From JAJPKR01 sp050746125 (GTDB lineage Bacteria > Acidobacteriota > Terriglobia > Terriglobales > SCQP01), in assembly GCA_050746125.1 (NCBI GenBank), contig JBOGKX010000083.1, forward strand, positions 1 through 64,000: a stretch of 64,000 nucleotides of DNA. The letters run 5' to 3'. The position numbers and the translations under genes are program-made. Shown here one piece after another: positions 33,508 to 42,283 of the stretch (its first letter is position 1; each line of letters opens with the position of its first letter). A model generated the notes under the pieces. The model worked only from the letters and a program-made list of their open reading frames with translations, was not told the DNA's origin and did no database searches.

Positions 33508-33765
33508 CTAAAAGCGAACCGATTCGGGCACAACCAAGACGTCGCTGCCGTAGTAGGCGCGTATGGCGGAGATGCTCGAGCCGGAAGCGTTATCGAGGAG
33601 GTTGTCCGGCAGGTAGGCGACCTTGCGTCCCAGCGCGGCCGACCAGCAAAGGCGGGCGGCGACGATAGCCAGCACCGAGCGCGCGGCCAGAATCTCGCTC
33701 GAGCCGACGGCCTCGGCCGGCTGGCCGGGATGCGCGCGCAAGTACTCGTCCAGGGTAAGGACCAT
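33508..33765 (-). CDS. Hypothetical 85-residue protein
   Basis: The product reads MVLTLDEYLRAHPGQPAEAVG, then SEILAARSVLAIVAARLCW, KVAYLPDNLLDNASG and DVLVVPESVRF. It has no signal peptide or long hydrophobic helix and no motif I recognise. Spacing (24 nt after the SH3/TPR gene, 31 nt before kdsB) and strand fit membership in the ksgA-kdsB run. Codon use resembles its neighbours, so it is probably real. Confidence 0.6.
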   Translation of the reverse strand: MVLTLDEYLRAHPGQPAEAVGSSEILAARSVLAIVAARLCWSAALGRKVAYLPDNLLDNASGSSISAIRAYYGSDVLVVPESVRF

Positions 33766-33789
33766 GGCGGCTGCGCTTATTTTATCGTC

Positions 33790-34728
33790 CTAGCCGGGGT
33801 AGGTCGGGATGTTCTGCTCGACCTTGAAGGCGATCAGCGCGGCTTGGGCGGCCCAATCGGTGGCGGGGAACTGCCGCGCGGCGCGAGCGGCGTCGGCAAG
33901 CGCCTGGGCGCGGTAGTGGGCGGCCTTGCCGGCATCCGCGTGGGCGCCGGCGCGATACAGCGACCAGGCGGCGCTATCGCGATAGACGATGTCGTAAGCG
34001 GCCTCGGCGCTGCGCGGTCCGGCCGGGTACGTCTTGAGGTAGTCGCGGAAATGATCGATTTCCTTGCCGATACAGTTGGGCTTGTCGTCCCAGATGCCGC
34101 AGGTCAGCTTGGTTTGCAGCAAGAGGAAGTCGGCGCGCGCCGCCCAAGGCGTGCCGGGGAATTTGGAGCGCACGCGGCGCAGCAGGGAATCGTCGGGAAA
34201 GCGACGCTGGCTGGGATCGGCCACGACCGGCATATCGGAGAGGCCGAGCTGCCAGCGAATCTCGGCGGCGCGAAACAGCGCCTCGCCGGCCAGAGAGCTG
34301 GAGGGGAAGTTGTCGTAAACGCTGTAATAGAGCCGGGCGCCGTCTTCGGCCGCTTGGCGCTGCCCGGAAGCGCTTTCGGCGCGCTGCTCGAGCTGGGAGG
34401 CGGCGCCGAAGAGAATTTCCGCGCCATCGGGCTGTCCCGGCCGCACCAGCCCTTGATCGAGGATCCAGCCGGATCGGCCCGCGAAGACCTGGGCGTATTG
34501 GTGGGCGACGTTGAGCAGGGCGATCTCCTGGCCGGGGCGGACCTCGCCGACGACGGGCGAGGAGGGATCGGGGTCTACGCGCAAGGTGGCGCGTTCGACG
34601 GCGACGGCTCGCTGCGGCGCCAGAGGCGAGGCCGCGGCGGTGGTTTGCGCCGGCATGGGCGCGGCGGCGCAACACAGCGCCAGGGTGGCGAGCACGACGG
34701 CGATCCGGCAACGGCGCGGCGGGAACAT
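33790..34728 (-). CDS. Exported SH3-domain protein with TPR-like C-terminal half
   Basis: The 312-residue protein has a signal peptide (MFPPRRCRIAVVLATLALCC, cleavage near MPAQ). A bacterial SH3-like region follows (about 45-95: ATLRVDPDPSSPVVGEV and SGWILDQGLV). A helical region resembling TPR/BamD-type repeats comes next (ARLYYSVYDNFPSSSLAGEA, FRDYLKTYPAGPRSAEAAYD). Two cysteines (in LTCGIW and PNCIGK) could form a disulfide. It is likely periplasmic and envelope-associated; function unknown. It lies between rnj and a small ORF on the same strand. Confidence 0.7.
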   Translation of the reverse strand: MFPPRRCRIAVVLATLALCCAAAPMPAQTTAAASPLAPQRAVAVERATLRVDPDPSSPVVGEVRPGQEIALLNVAHQYAQVFAGRSGWILDQGLVRPGQPDGAEILFGAASQLEQRAESASGQRQAAEDGARLYYSVYDNFPSSSLAGEALFRAAEIRWQLGLSDMPVVADPSQRRFPDDSLLRRVRSKFPGTPWAARADFLLLQTKLTCGIWDDKPNCIGKEIDHFRDYLKTYPAGPRSAEAAYDIVYRDSAAWSLYRAGAHADAGKAAHYRAQALADAARAARQFPATDWAAQAALIAFKVEQNIPTYPG

Positions 34729-34749
34729 AGCAAGACGCGCACGAGCGCG

Positions 34750-36417
34750 CTAAACCTCCATGATCACCGGCAAGATCAGCGGGCGCTTGTTGGTCTGCTT
34801 GAGCAGGAAACGCTTGAGGTCGCGGCGAATGCGCTCCTTGATCAACGACCAGTCGCCGCGCTCTTCGGCACTCGAGGCTTCCATTGACTCACGCACGCGG
34901 TCCCGGGCGCGGCCGATGAGGCCATTGGCCATTTCCGGGCTCACGAAACCGCTGATGACGATCTCGGGATCGTTTTGCAATTTGCCGCTGGTTTTGCTGA
35001 TGGCCAGGATGGGCAGCACGATGCCGTCCTCGGCGATGTGGCGGCGATCGCGAATCACGACATCTTCGACCAACTCATCGGCGCTGCCGCCGTCGATCAA
35101 GACGCGGCCGACCGGCACCGTGCCGGCGCGAACCAGGCCCTGGGCGTCGAGTTCCAATACCTCGCCGTCCTCGCATTGGTGCGCTTCGAGGCGTGGAATG
35201 CGCAGGCTGCGCGCCAATTCGGCATGGCGGTAGAGCTGGCGAAACTCGCCGTGCACGGGAATGAAATAGCGCGGACGGACCAGGCTAATCAGCAGCTTGA
35301 GCTCTTCCTGGCTGGCGTGGCCGGAGACGTGCACGGGCTGGCCGTCGCCGGTTTCGTAGACGACTTGCGCGCCGCGGCGATAGAGATGGTCGATCATGCG
35401 GAAGATCGCCTTCTCGTTGCCGGGGATGATGCGCGAACTCAAGACCACCGTGTCCCCGGCCGCGACTTCGACGGCGCGATGGTTATTGACGGCGACGCGG
35501 GCCAGCGCCGACATCGGCTCGGCCTGGCTGCCGGAGATCACCACCACCACGCGCTCGCGCGGCGCGTCGCGCAGATCCTGCTGGCGCAGCAGCAGGCCGT
35601 CGGGAATGCGCAGGAAGCCGAGCTGGTGGGCGATTTCGGTGTTGCGCTCCATGCTGCGCCCGAGGAAACAGACCTTGCGGCCGTATTCGCGGGCCAACTC
35701 GAGAGCCAACTGGATGCGGTGGATCGAGCTGGTGAAACAGCAGACGAAGATGCGGCCATCGGCGCGCGAGAAAATTTCTTCGAAGCGGGCACGCACGGAC
35801 TGTTCGCTGGCGGTGTAGCCGCGGCGCTCGACGTTGGTGCTGTCGGCGAGCAGGGCCAAGACGCCGCGCCGGCCGTAGTCGGCGAATTTGTGCAGGTCGA
35901 AGGGAATGTTGTCGGTGGGAGTGGGATCGATCTTGAAGTCCCCGGTGTGGATGACGATGCCGGCGGGCGTGGTCAGGGCGATGGCGCAAGCGCCAACGAT
36001 GCTATGCGTGACGTGAATGTACTCGATCGAGAAGGGGCCGAGTTGGAAGGGCTCGCCGGAGCGCACCACGATGCGCCGGGTGGAGTCGAGCATGTCGTGC
36101 TCTTCGAGGCGGGCTTCGACCATGGCCAGCGTGAACTCGGTGCCATAGATGGGCACGGGCAGATCGTCGAGAACGTAAGGCAGAGCGCCGATGTGATCTT
36201 CGTGGGCATGGGTGAGCAAGATCGCGCGCACCTGCGGGCGATGCTCGACTAGGAACGAAGTGTCGGGAATGACGATGTCGATTCCCAGCAATTCGGGTTC
36301 GGGAAACATGAGGCCGGCATCGATGACAACCATGTCATCGCCGTAGCGGATGGCCATCATGTTGAGGCCGAACTCGCCCAGGCCGCCGAGCGGAATTAGT
36401 TCCAACTTGGGGGACAC
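34750..36417 (-). CDS. rnj: Ribonuclease J
   Basis: RNase J is a metallo-beta-lactamase/beta-CASP nuclease with endo- and 5'-3' exonuclease activity in RNA decay. The 555-residue protein has the zinc motif LLTHAHEDHIGALPY (His70, His72, Asp74, His75). Further motifs are HTGDFKIDPTP, LLADSTNVERRG, the beta-CASP region and VSGHASQEELK, and its C-terminal domain is complete. The start is GTG at 36417, 9 nt after the ksgA stop. The pairing of ksgA and rnj couples rRNA methylation with RNA processing, though this may be incidental. Confidence 0.95.
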   Translation of the reverse strand: MSPKLELIPLGGLGEFGLNMMAIRYGDDMVVIDAGLMFPEPELLGIDIVIPDTSFLVEHRPQVRAILLTHAHEDHIGALPYVLDDLPVPIYGTEFTLAMVEARLEEHDMLDSTRRIVVRSGEPFQLGPFSIEYIHVTHSIVGACAIALTTPAGIVIHTGDFKIDPTPTDNIPFDLHKFADYGRRGVLALLADSTNVERRGYTASEQSVRARFEEIFSRADGRIFVCCFTSSIHRIQLALELAREYGRKVCFLGRSMERNTEIAHQLGFLRIPDGLLLRQQDLRDAPRERVVVVISGSQAEPMSALARVAVNNHRAVEVAAGDTVVLSSRIIPGNEKAIFRMIDHLYRRGAQVVYETGDGQPVHVSGHASQEELKLLISLVRPRYFIPVHGEFRQLYRHAELARSLRIPRLEAHQCEDGEVLELDAQGLVRAGTVPVGRVLIDGGSADELVEDVVIRDRRHIAEDGIVLPILAISKTSGKLQNDPEIVISGFVSPEMANGLIGRARDRVRESMEASSAEERGDWSLIKERIRRDLKRFLLKQTNKRPLILPVIMEV

Positions 36418-36426
36418 ACTCTCATT

Positions 36427-37230
36427 TTAACGGACGCGGCGGGGCTGGACCGCTTGCAGAGCGCGAAAGAGGGCGATGAGGCTGGGCACGGCGCACTCTT
36501 CGGCGCGGGTATTGATGGATAAGCCCAGGGCTGCCATGGCGGTGGAGACGCGCTCGGGCGGGGCCAGCGCGCCCAAGTTGCCGGCCAGGCGCTTGCGCTT
36601 GTGGGCGAAGACGGCGCGCAAGAAGGCGTAAAAGGCCTCGGTTTCGGCGCCTGGACCGGTCAGCGGCGCGATGAAATCGAACCGCAGCAGCGTGGAAGTG
36701 ACCTTGGGGGCGGGGCGAAACGCGCCCGGCGGCAGGTCGAAGAGGCGGCGCGGGCTGGCATGCAGCTGACAGACGGCGGAGAGGAGGCCGAAACTCGGGC
36801 GGCCGGGGGGCGAGGTGACGCGCGTCGCAACTTCTTTTTGCATCATTAAAGTAGCGTCGGTGAACGACGCGGCGGCGGCGAAGAGGTGGAAAAGGATCGG
36901 GGAGGTGACGTAGTAGGGGAGATTGCCGAAGACGCGGCGGCGGGCCGCCGGGACCGCCGCTGCAAGCGAGGTCAGGTCGGCGGCCAGAATATCGCCCTCG
37001 ACGACCCGCACTCGCGGGCCGGGGAAGCGGGTGCGCAGCTTCCCGGCCAGCGCCCGGTCGAGTTCGACGATCGTCAATTGGCAGCCGCTCGCCGCCAGCA
37101 AGGCCGATACGTCGCCGCGGCCGCCGCCGATCTCGATGATATGGTCGCCGGGCTCGGCGCCGACCGCTTCCGCCACGCGCCGCTGCCAGTTGGGGGCGAC
37201 GAGAAAGTTCTGGCCGAGGCGTGGGCGCAT
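36427..37230 (-). CDS. rsmA: 16S rRNA dimethyladenosine transferase
   Basis: RsmA (KsgA) dimethylates two adjacent adenosines in helix 45 of 16S rRNA. The 267-residue enzyme has RLGQNFLV, SAM-binding IEIGGGRGD (32-40), VVEGDIL, catalytic NLPYYVTSPI (103-112), and the C-terminal domain with AFRPAPKVTS and HKRKRLAGNL. It is the first gene of the minus-strand run to kdsB and is divergent from trxA (156 nt between starts). The start ATG at 37230 gives MRPRLGQ, as expected. Confidence 0.95.
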   Translation of the reverse strand: MRPRLGQNFLVAPNWQRRVAEAVGAEPGDHIIEIGGGRGDVSALLAASGCQLTIVELDRALAGKLRTRFPGPRVRVVEGDILAADLTSLAAAVPAARRRVFGNLPYYVTSPILFHLFAAAASFTDATLMMQKEVATRVTSPPGRPSFGLLSAVCQLHASPRRLFDLPPGAFRPAPKVTSTLLRFDFIAPLTGPGAETEAFYAFLRAVFAHKRKRLAGNLGALAPPERVSTAMAALGLSINTRAEECAVPSLIALFRALQAVQPRRVR

Positions 37231-37386
37231 GCAACGAGGGTACAGGCTGCGGGCGCGCCGTGGCAGCCGGCATTACCGGCGCGGCCACCGTCGGCTGCTC
37301 GGGGCCACGATTGGGGCTGCGACCAATTGAGGGCGGCGACATCCAATAGAATGTTTAGAGCAGGGCAGATCATTAGGACGAGGACC

Positions 37387-37725
37387 ATGGCAGCCAACAT
37401 TGTGGAATTGAACGACGCGAATTTTCAGACGGAAGTCTTGCAATCCGACCAGCCGGTGCTGGTGGACTTTTGGGCCAGTTGGTGCGGGCCGTGCCGGCAA
37501 ATCGCCCCGCACGTCGAGGCGGTAGCCACCGAGTTGACCGGCCAATTGAAGGTCGGCAAGTTGAACGTGGACGAAAACCAAGCCACGGCGTTTCAGTACC
37601 ACGTGCAAGGCATCCCGACCCTGTTGCTGTTCAAGAACGGGACGGTGCAGGAGCAGATCGTCGGTTATGTGAACAAGGACGCCATCAAGCGCTCCCTGGA
37701 CCGGCATCTAGCAGTTCGCGGCTAA
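37387..37725 (+). CDS. trxA: Thioredoxin
   Basis: The 112-residue protein has the active site WASWCGPCRQIAP (Cys33, Cys36), GKLNVDENQATA, and the cis-Pro segment VQGIPTLLLFKNG. It is a cytoplasmic dithiol-disulfide reductant. The ATG at 37387 follows AGGACGAGGA; an ATG at 37351 would add 12 residues not typical of the family. It is monocistronic, with a strong terminator following at 37750-37788. Confidence 0.95.
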   Translation: MAANIVELNDANFQTEVLQSDQPVLVDFWASWCGPCRQIAPHVEAVATELTGQLKVGKLNVDENQATAFQYHVQGIPTLLLFKNGTVQEQIVGYVNKDAIKRSLDRHLAVRG

Positions 37726-37749
37726 GGTCGGTCGCGAGCGAGAGATGCG

Positions 37750-37788
37750 AAGGCGGCGCCGCGAGGTTTCGCGGTTGCCGCCTTTTTT
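37750..37788 (+). terminator. Rho-independent terminator after trxA
   Basis: The arms AAGGCGGC (37750-37757) and GCCGCCTT (37776-37783) pair, enclosing an inner CCGCGA/TCGCGG stem with a GGTT loop. A run of six T's covers the 3' end of the stem. It lies 25 nt past the trxA stop and separates it from the purA operon. Confidence 0.85.
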
Positions 37789-37861
37789 GCGCCCAAGGTA
37801 CCATGGAGCGCGGTGAGGTCGCGGCGCCGGCTGAGCTGGGCGCCGCAAAAGAGGAGATTCA

Positions 37862-39247
37862 TTGAAGAAGCGAAGCGAGAGCGCTTCCGCGGGAAGCAGC
37901 GGGCGGGCTGCGGCTCCATGCCTGGTTGTGGTGGGGGCGCAGTGGGGCGACGAAGGCAAGGGCAAGGTCGTGGACCTGCTGGCCGCCCATTTCGCCTGGA
38001 TCGCGCGTTACCAAGGCGGCCACAACGCCGGGCATACGGTGGTGGTGGAGGGGCGGCGGTTCATTTTGCAGCTCATTCCCAGCGGCATCTTGCGGCCGCA
38101 CTGCCGAGCGGTGATCGGCAACGGCGTAGTGGTGGATCCGCGGGCGTTGGTGGATGAGATCGCCGCTCTCGAAGCCGCCGGCGTCGAAGTCAGCGGCAAG
38201 CTCTTCATTTCGCTGCGGGCGCACGTGATCCTGCCTTACCATCGCATGATCGAACTGGCGGCGGAGAGCGCGCCCGGCCGGGTCAAGATCGGCACCACGT
38301 CGCGCGGTATCGGGCCGACCTACGAGGACAAGATGGGGCGGCGCGGGTTGCGCATCATCGACCTGTTCGATGCGGCGCTGCTGCGCGCGCACGTGGCCAA
38401 CGCAGTGGCGGAGAAAAACGCCGTGGCGGGCGCGCTTTACGGCGCTCAGCCGCTCGACGCCGGGCGCATGTTCGAGGATTATCGCGAGTTGAGCGAGCGC
38501 ATCCGCCCGCTGGTGCGCGACACGGCGCAACTGCTGAACCAGGCGGCGGCGGCGGCCGAGCCGATCTTGCTGGAAGGGGCGCAGGGGGCGATGCTCGACA
38601 TCGATCACGGCACCTATCCCTTCGTGACGTCCTCATCGACCACCGCCGGCGGCGCTTGCACCGGCACGGGCTTGGCGCCGACGCGGATCCGGGGCGTCTT
38701 GGGCGTCACCAAAGCCTATGCCACGCGGGTGGGCGGCGGGCCTTTTCCCACCGAAGAGCGCGACGGGCGCGGCGACCAGCTGCGCGACCGCGGGCGGGAG
38801 TTCGGCAGCGTGACGGGGCGGCCGCGACGCGTGGGCTGGCTGGACATGCCGCTGCTTCGCTACGCGGTGCTATTGAACGCAATCGACTCGCTGATCGTGA
38901 CCAAGCTCGACGTGCTCGACCGGCTGGAGAAAATTCCGGTTTGCGTCGGCTATCGGCGGAACGGCCGGGCCTGCGACGAGATTCCGGCGACGGTGGCCGA
39001 GATGGAGCAGTTGGAACCGGTGTACGAGACGCTGCCCGGGTGGAAGCAGTCCACGGCCGGCGTGAGCGAGTTGGCGCGGCTGCCGGCGGCGGCGCGCGCC
39101 TATTTAGATTTTGTTGCCGAGCAGGCGGGGGCGGAAGTGGGCATGATCTCGACCGGGCCGGAGCGGGGCGAAACGATTGGCGTGCCCGGCAGCCTGCTGG
39201 AGCGGCTGCTGCCGGCGGCCGATATGGCGATGGCGCGGCCACGTTAG
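37862..39247 (+). CDS. purA: Adenylosuccinate synthetase
   Basis: PurA joins IMP and aspartate using GTP, the first committed step to AMP. The 461-residue enzyme has VVVGAQWGDEGKGK (24-35), GGHNAGHTVV, KIGTTSRGIGPTYEDK, EGAQGAMLDIDHGTYPFVTS and STGPERGETI. The TTG at 37862 is preceded by AGGAG with good spacing and yields an 18-residue Ser/Ala/Arg-rich extension absent from most homologues. No ATG lies near the conserved start. It begins a plus-strand run continuing through the molybdopterin genes. Confidence 0.95.
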   Translation: MKKRSESASAGSSGRAAAPCLVVVGAQWGDEGKGKVVDLLAAHFAWIARYQGGHNAGHTVVVEGRRFILQLIPSGILRPHCRAVIGNGVVVDPRALVDEIAALEAAGVEVSGKLFISLRAHVILPYHRMIELAAESAPGRVKIGTTSRGIGPTYEDKMGRRGLRIIDLFDAALLRAHVANAVAEKNAVAGALYGAQPLDAGRMFEDYRELSERIRPLVRDTAQLLNQAAAAAEPILLEGAQGAMLDIDHGTYPFVTSSSTTAGGACTGTGLAPTRIRGVLGVTKAYATRVGGGPFPTEERDGRGDQLRDRGREFGSVTGRPRRVGWLDMPLLRYAVLLNAIDSLIVTKLDVLDRLEKIPVCVGYRRNGRACDEIPATVAEMEQLEPVYETLPGWKQSTAGVSELARLPAAARAYLDFVAEQAGAEVGMISTGPERGETIGVPGSLLERLLPAADMAMARPR

Positions 39248-39272
39248 CCGGAGCGGGGCCGGGGAGCGGCAC

Positions 39273-40490
39273 ATGCCAGATCTTTCCTTCTATGAGGCGC
39301 GGGCGTGCGTGATCGAAGCCATCGGGCAGGCCGGTCCGGTCTCGGCGACGGAGCGCGTGGCGGCGCCGCAAGCGCTGGGGCGGCGGCTGGCGGAAGCGGT
39401 GCGCGCCGATCGGGACGCGCCGCCTTGGCCGCGGGCCATGCGCGACGGTTTCGCGCTGCGCGCGCGCGACGGCGCGGCGGCGTTGCGCGTGAAAGGCACG
39501 GTGCGGGCGGGCGAGTCCCCCGCGGTCGCGGTGGGCGCGGGCGAGTGTGTCGAGATCATGACCGGGGCCATCGTGCCGGCGGCGGCCGACAGCGTGGCCA
39601 TGGTCGAGCACGCGCGGCGCGACGGGGACCAGGTGACGCTCGAGATGCCGCTCAAGGCCGGCGATAACGTGGCCGCCCCCGGCTCGGAGTATCGCGCCGG
39701 AGCCCCGCTGCTGGAGGCCGGCCAGCGGTTGGACGAGGCGGGGCTGGCGCTCTTGGCGGCGGTGGGGCTGGCCGAGCCGCTGGTCTATCGGCGGCCGCGC
39801 GTGGCAGTCTTGCCGACCGGGGACGAACTGGTTGAGCCCTTCGCGGGCGGCAATCCTGGCGCGGCGCAAATTCGCAACTCGAACGGAACGGCGTTGAGCG
39901 CGCTGTGCACCCGTGCCGGCGGCCATGCCGAGCCGCGGGCTCCGGTGGGCGACGAGCCCGGCGCCCTAGGACGCGTGGTGGATGAGGCACTGGCGGGGGC
40001 CGACCTCGTGGTGCTCAGCGGCGGCGTTTCCAAGGGGCGCTTCGACTTCGTCAAGGAGGTCATGGCGGAGCGAGACGCGGAGATCTTTTTTCACGGGGCA
40101 CGGATTCGGCCGGGGCGTCCGGTGGTATTTGGAAAGGTACGGGAGCGCTTCTTTTTCGGCCTGCCGGGCAATCCATTAAGCGCCATGCTGACGTTTGAGT
40201 TATTTGCGCGCCCCGCCATCGAGCTGCTGGCGGGGGCGGCGGCGGATCGGCTAGGGAGGCCGTTTTTCGCCGCGGAATTGGGCTTCGACTATCGCGGGCG
40301 GGCACTGCCGCTGACTTGTTTCCTGCCGGCACGATACGCGGGTGACTTGCGCCGGGCACGGGTGATGCCAGTGCTCTATCACGGTTCCGCCGACGTTGCG
40401 GCTTGGGCGGCGGCGGATGGGTATTGGGTGTTGCCGGAAGGACAAAGTGAATTGCCGGCGGGCACCTTGGTGGATGTGCTGCCGAAATGA
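39273..40490 (+). CDS. moeA: Molybdopterin molybdenumtransferase
   Basis: MoeA inserts molybdate into adenylated molybdopterin. The 405-residue protein has PPWPRAMRDGFAL, VEIMTGAIVPAAADSV, VLPTGDELVEP, LSGGVSKGRFDFV and FFGLPGNPLSAMLTFELF, covering all MoeA domains. The ATG at 39273 follows GGGGAGCGG. It lies 25 nt after purA and its stop overlaps moaC (ATGA), so the Moco genes are translationally coupled. Mo- or W-dependent enzymes are not encoded in the window. Confidence 0.95.
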   Translation: MPDLSFYEARACVIEAIGQAGPVSATERVAAPQALGRRLAEAVRADRDAPPWPRAMRDGFALRARDGAAALRVKGTVRAGESPAVAVGAGECVEIMTGAIVPAAADSVAMVEHARRDGDQVTLEMPLKAGDNVAAPGSEYRAGAPLLEAGQRLDEAGLALLAAVGLAEPLVYRRPRVAVLPTGDELVEPFAGGNPGAAQIRNSNGTALSALCTRAGGHAEPRAPVGDEPGALGRVVDEALAGADLVVLSGGVSKGRFDFVKEVMAERDAEIFFHGARIRPGRPVVFGKVRERFFFGLPGNPLSAMLTFELFARPAIELLAGAAADRLGRPFFAAELGFDYRGRALPLTCFLPARYAGDLRRARVMPVLYHGSADVAAWAAADGYWVLPEGQSELPAGTLVDVLPK

Positions 40491-41044
40491 GGACCAAATC
40501 GCCTAGCGGCGCGCGCGGATCGCGGCAGGGGCAGGCCGAGCGCGGCCCTCTCGCCTCCCATTACCGCGCCGACGGCAGCGTGCGCATGGTGGACGTGACC
40601 GCCAAGCCCAGCACGCGGCGCGTGGCCGAGGCGCGCGCCAGCGTGCGGATGTCGGCGACGATGCGCCGGCAACTGGGGCGCAACCCCAAAGGCAATCCGC
40701 TCGAAGTGGCGCGCATCGCCGGGATCGCGGCGGCCAAGCGCACCGCCGAGTTGGTGCCGCTCTGCCATCCGCTGCCGCTGACCGCCATCGACGTGGAGGC
40801 CTGGCTGCGGCCGGGCGGAGTCGAATTGCGTAGCCGGGTGGCGACCACCGCGCCCACCGGCGTGGAGATGGAGGCGCTCACCGCCGTGAGCGTGGCGGCG
40901 CTAACCGTTTATGATATGTGCAAAGCGCTCGACAAGGGCATGGTGATCGGCGAGATCGCGCTATTAAGTAAGTCGGGCGGCAAGAGCGGCGCGTATCGGC
41001 GCGCGGAGGCAGCGACGGCGCCGCGCGTCCGCCGCCGCCGCTAG
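40487..41044 (+). CDS. moaC: Cyclic pyranopterin monophosphate synthase
   Basis: MoaC converts the MoaA product to cyclic pyranopterin monophosphate in molybdenum cofactor synthesis. The 185-residue protein has RMVDVTAKP, AGIAAAKRTAELVPLCHPLPL, GVEMEALTAVSVAALTVYDM and CKALDKGMVIGEI, including the conserved catalytic Lys and Asp. An N-terminal extension of about 20 residues and a basic C-terminal tail (PRVRRRR) are slightly longer than usual. The start overlaps the moeA stop by 4 nt. MoaA was not found in the window. Confidence 0.95.
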   Translation: MRTKSPSGARGSRQGQAERGPLASHYRADGSVRMVDVTAKPSTRRVAEARASVRMSATMRRQLGRNPKGNPLEVARIAGIAAAKRTAELVPLCHPLPLTAIDVEAWLRPGGVELRSRVATTAPTGVEMEALTAVSVAALTVYDMCKALDKGMVIGEIALLSKSGGKSGAYRRAEAATAPRVRRRR

Positions 41045-41049
41045 GACAA

Positions 41050-41787
41050 ATGGCACAGAAGCTGCTGGTGCTCGAACCGAATTCGCGCATGTTGGAGGTC
41101 ATCCACAATGGCGTGGCTGACATCGTCGAGATGCGCCATGCCGGCGGCATCGCCGAGGCGGAGAAGATTCTCGGCGCTTGGCCAGCCGACCTCATCTTGG
41201 CCGAGTTCCGTTTGGCCGACGCCACCGGACTGGAGCTGCTCGACAAGCTGCGTCCGCTCGGGGACGCGGCGCCCCCGGTGGTGATGATCGCTTCCCGCGC
41301 CGACGCCGTGGACCGGCTCGGGCAGCATGTGGCTCTGTTCGAAGAGATCATCCAGAAGCCTTTTTTCGCCACCGATCTGCGGGAGCGGGTCAAGCGCGCC
41401 CTGGGCCGCACCAGCCTGCGGCGCGCCAGCGGTTCGCCCGATGCCGGCCCGCTGCGCGGGCGATTGGAAGACCTCAGCGTGGTGGACTTGCTGCAAGCAC
41501 TCGACCTGAGCCGGAAGAGCTGCGCAGTGGCCGTAACCGGGCGCGCCTTGGGCGCCAGTACGGCGGCGCAAGCGGCGCTGCTATTGCTGGTGGAGGGCCA
41601 AGTCAAGGACGCGCAACTGGGTGAGATCCGCGGCGACGAGGTGGTTTATACGGCGCTGGGCTGGGGCGAGGGCGAGTTCGCCATCGACTTCAATCGCCGG
41701 CCCGAGCAGGTCACGGTCAAGAACAGCACCCAGGGCTTGCTGATGGAAGGGCTGCGACGCCTAGACGAATCCAACTTCCGGCGGTAG
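41050..41787 (+). CDS. Response-regulator-like protein with DUF4388 domain and Glu at the phospho-acceptor site
   Basis: The 245-residue protein has a receiver fold at the N-terminus (KLLVLEPNSRMLEVI, conserved Lys in IIQKPFF) and a C-terminal DUF4388/PATAN-like domain. The latter reads LRGRLEDLSVVDLLQALDL, LLLVEGQVKDAQLGEI and YTALGWGEGEFAIDF. The strand-3 position that carries the phospho-Asp is Glu52 (LILAEFRLADATG), and the acidic pocket (LEPN) is also altered. This may mimic the phosphorylated state permanently. It starts 5 nt after moaC and ends 4 nt before moaB, so it is embedded in the molybdopterin operon. Confidence 0.88.
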   Translation: MAQKLLVLEPNSRMLEVIHNGVADIVEMRHAGGIAEAEKILGAWPADLILAEFRLADATGLELLDKLRPLGDAAPPVVMIASRADAVDRLGQHVALFEEIIQKPFFATDLRERVKRALGRTSLRRASGSPDAGPLRGRLEDLSVVDLLQALDLSRKSCAVAVTGRALGASTAAQAALLLLVEGQVKDAQLGEIRGDEVVYTALGWGEGEFAIDFNRRPEQVTVKNSTQGLLMEGLRRLDESNFRR

Positions 41788-41791
41788 GCGC

Positions 41792-42262
41792 ATGCGCGCC
41801 GCGGTGCTGACCATCAGCGACGGATGTTCCGCCGGGCGGCGCGAAGACCGCTCCGGGCCGCGCGTGGCGGAGCTGCTGGCGGCGGCGAGCTTCGACGTGG
41901 CGGTGCGAGAGGTGCTGCCCGACGAGCAGGAACAGATTACCGCGCGCCTGCGCCAATTGGCTGGCCAGGTCGAAGTCGTCCTCACCACCGGCGGCACGGG
42001 CATGGGCCCGCGCGACGTCACGCCGGAGGCGACGCTGGCCGCCAGCGAGCGCTTAGCGCCAGGGCTGGCGGAATTGATGCGACAGCAGGGGGCGCAATCG
42101 ACGCCGCGCGCCTGGCTCTCGCGCGGCGTTGCGGGCATGCGGGGCGGGACGCTCTTCCTGAATTTGCCCGGCAGCCCGCGCGGCGCCGAGGAGAGCCTGC
42201 GCGCCGTATTGCCGGTGCTGTCCCACGCCCTCGAACTGCTGCGCGGCAAGACCGAACATTAG
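41792..42262 (+). CDS. moaB: MoaB/Mog-type molybdopterin adenylyltransferase domain protein
   Basis: The 156-residue protein has AVLTISDGCSAGRREDRSGP, VVLTTGGTGMGPRDVTPEA and LFLNLPGSPRGAEESL, the MoaB/MogA fold that binds molybdopterin and adenylates it before MoeA acts. Short single-domain MoaB-type proteins replace MogA in many bacteria. The ATG at 41792 lies 4 nt after the response regulator. It completes the Moco group (moeA, moaC, moaB). Confidence 0.93.
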   Translation: MRAAVLTISDGCSAGRREDRSGPRVAELLAAASFDVAVREVLPDEQEQITARLRQLAGQVEVVLTTGGTGMGPRDVTPEATLAASERLAPGLAELMRQQGAQSTPRAWLSRGVAGMRGGTLFLNLPGSPRGAEESLRAVLPVLSHALELLRGKTEH

Positions 42263-42283
42263 ACTCCCTGCATCCTTGAAGGC

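Noticed and set aside
35000..36252. A 425-codon plus-strand frame opposite RNase J
   Set aside because: It is antisense to a well-conserved gene and only reflects codon-position GC bias.
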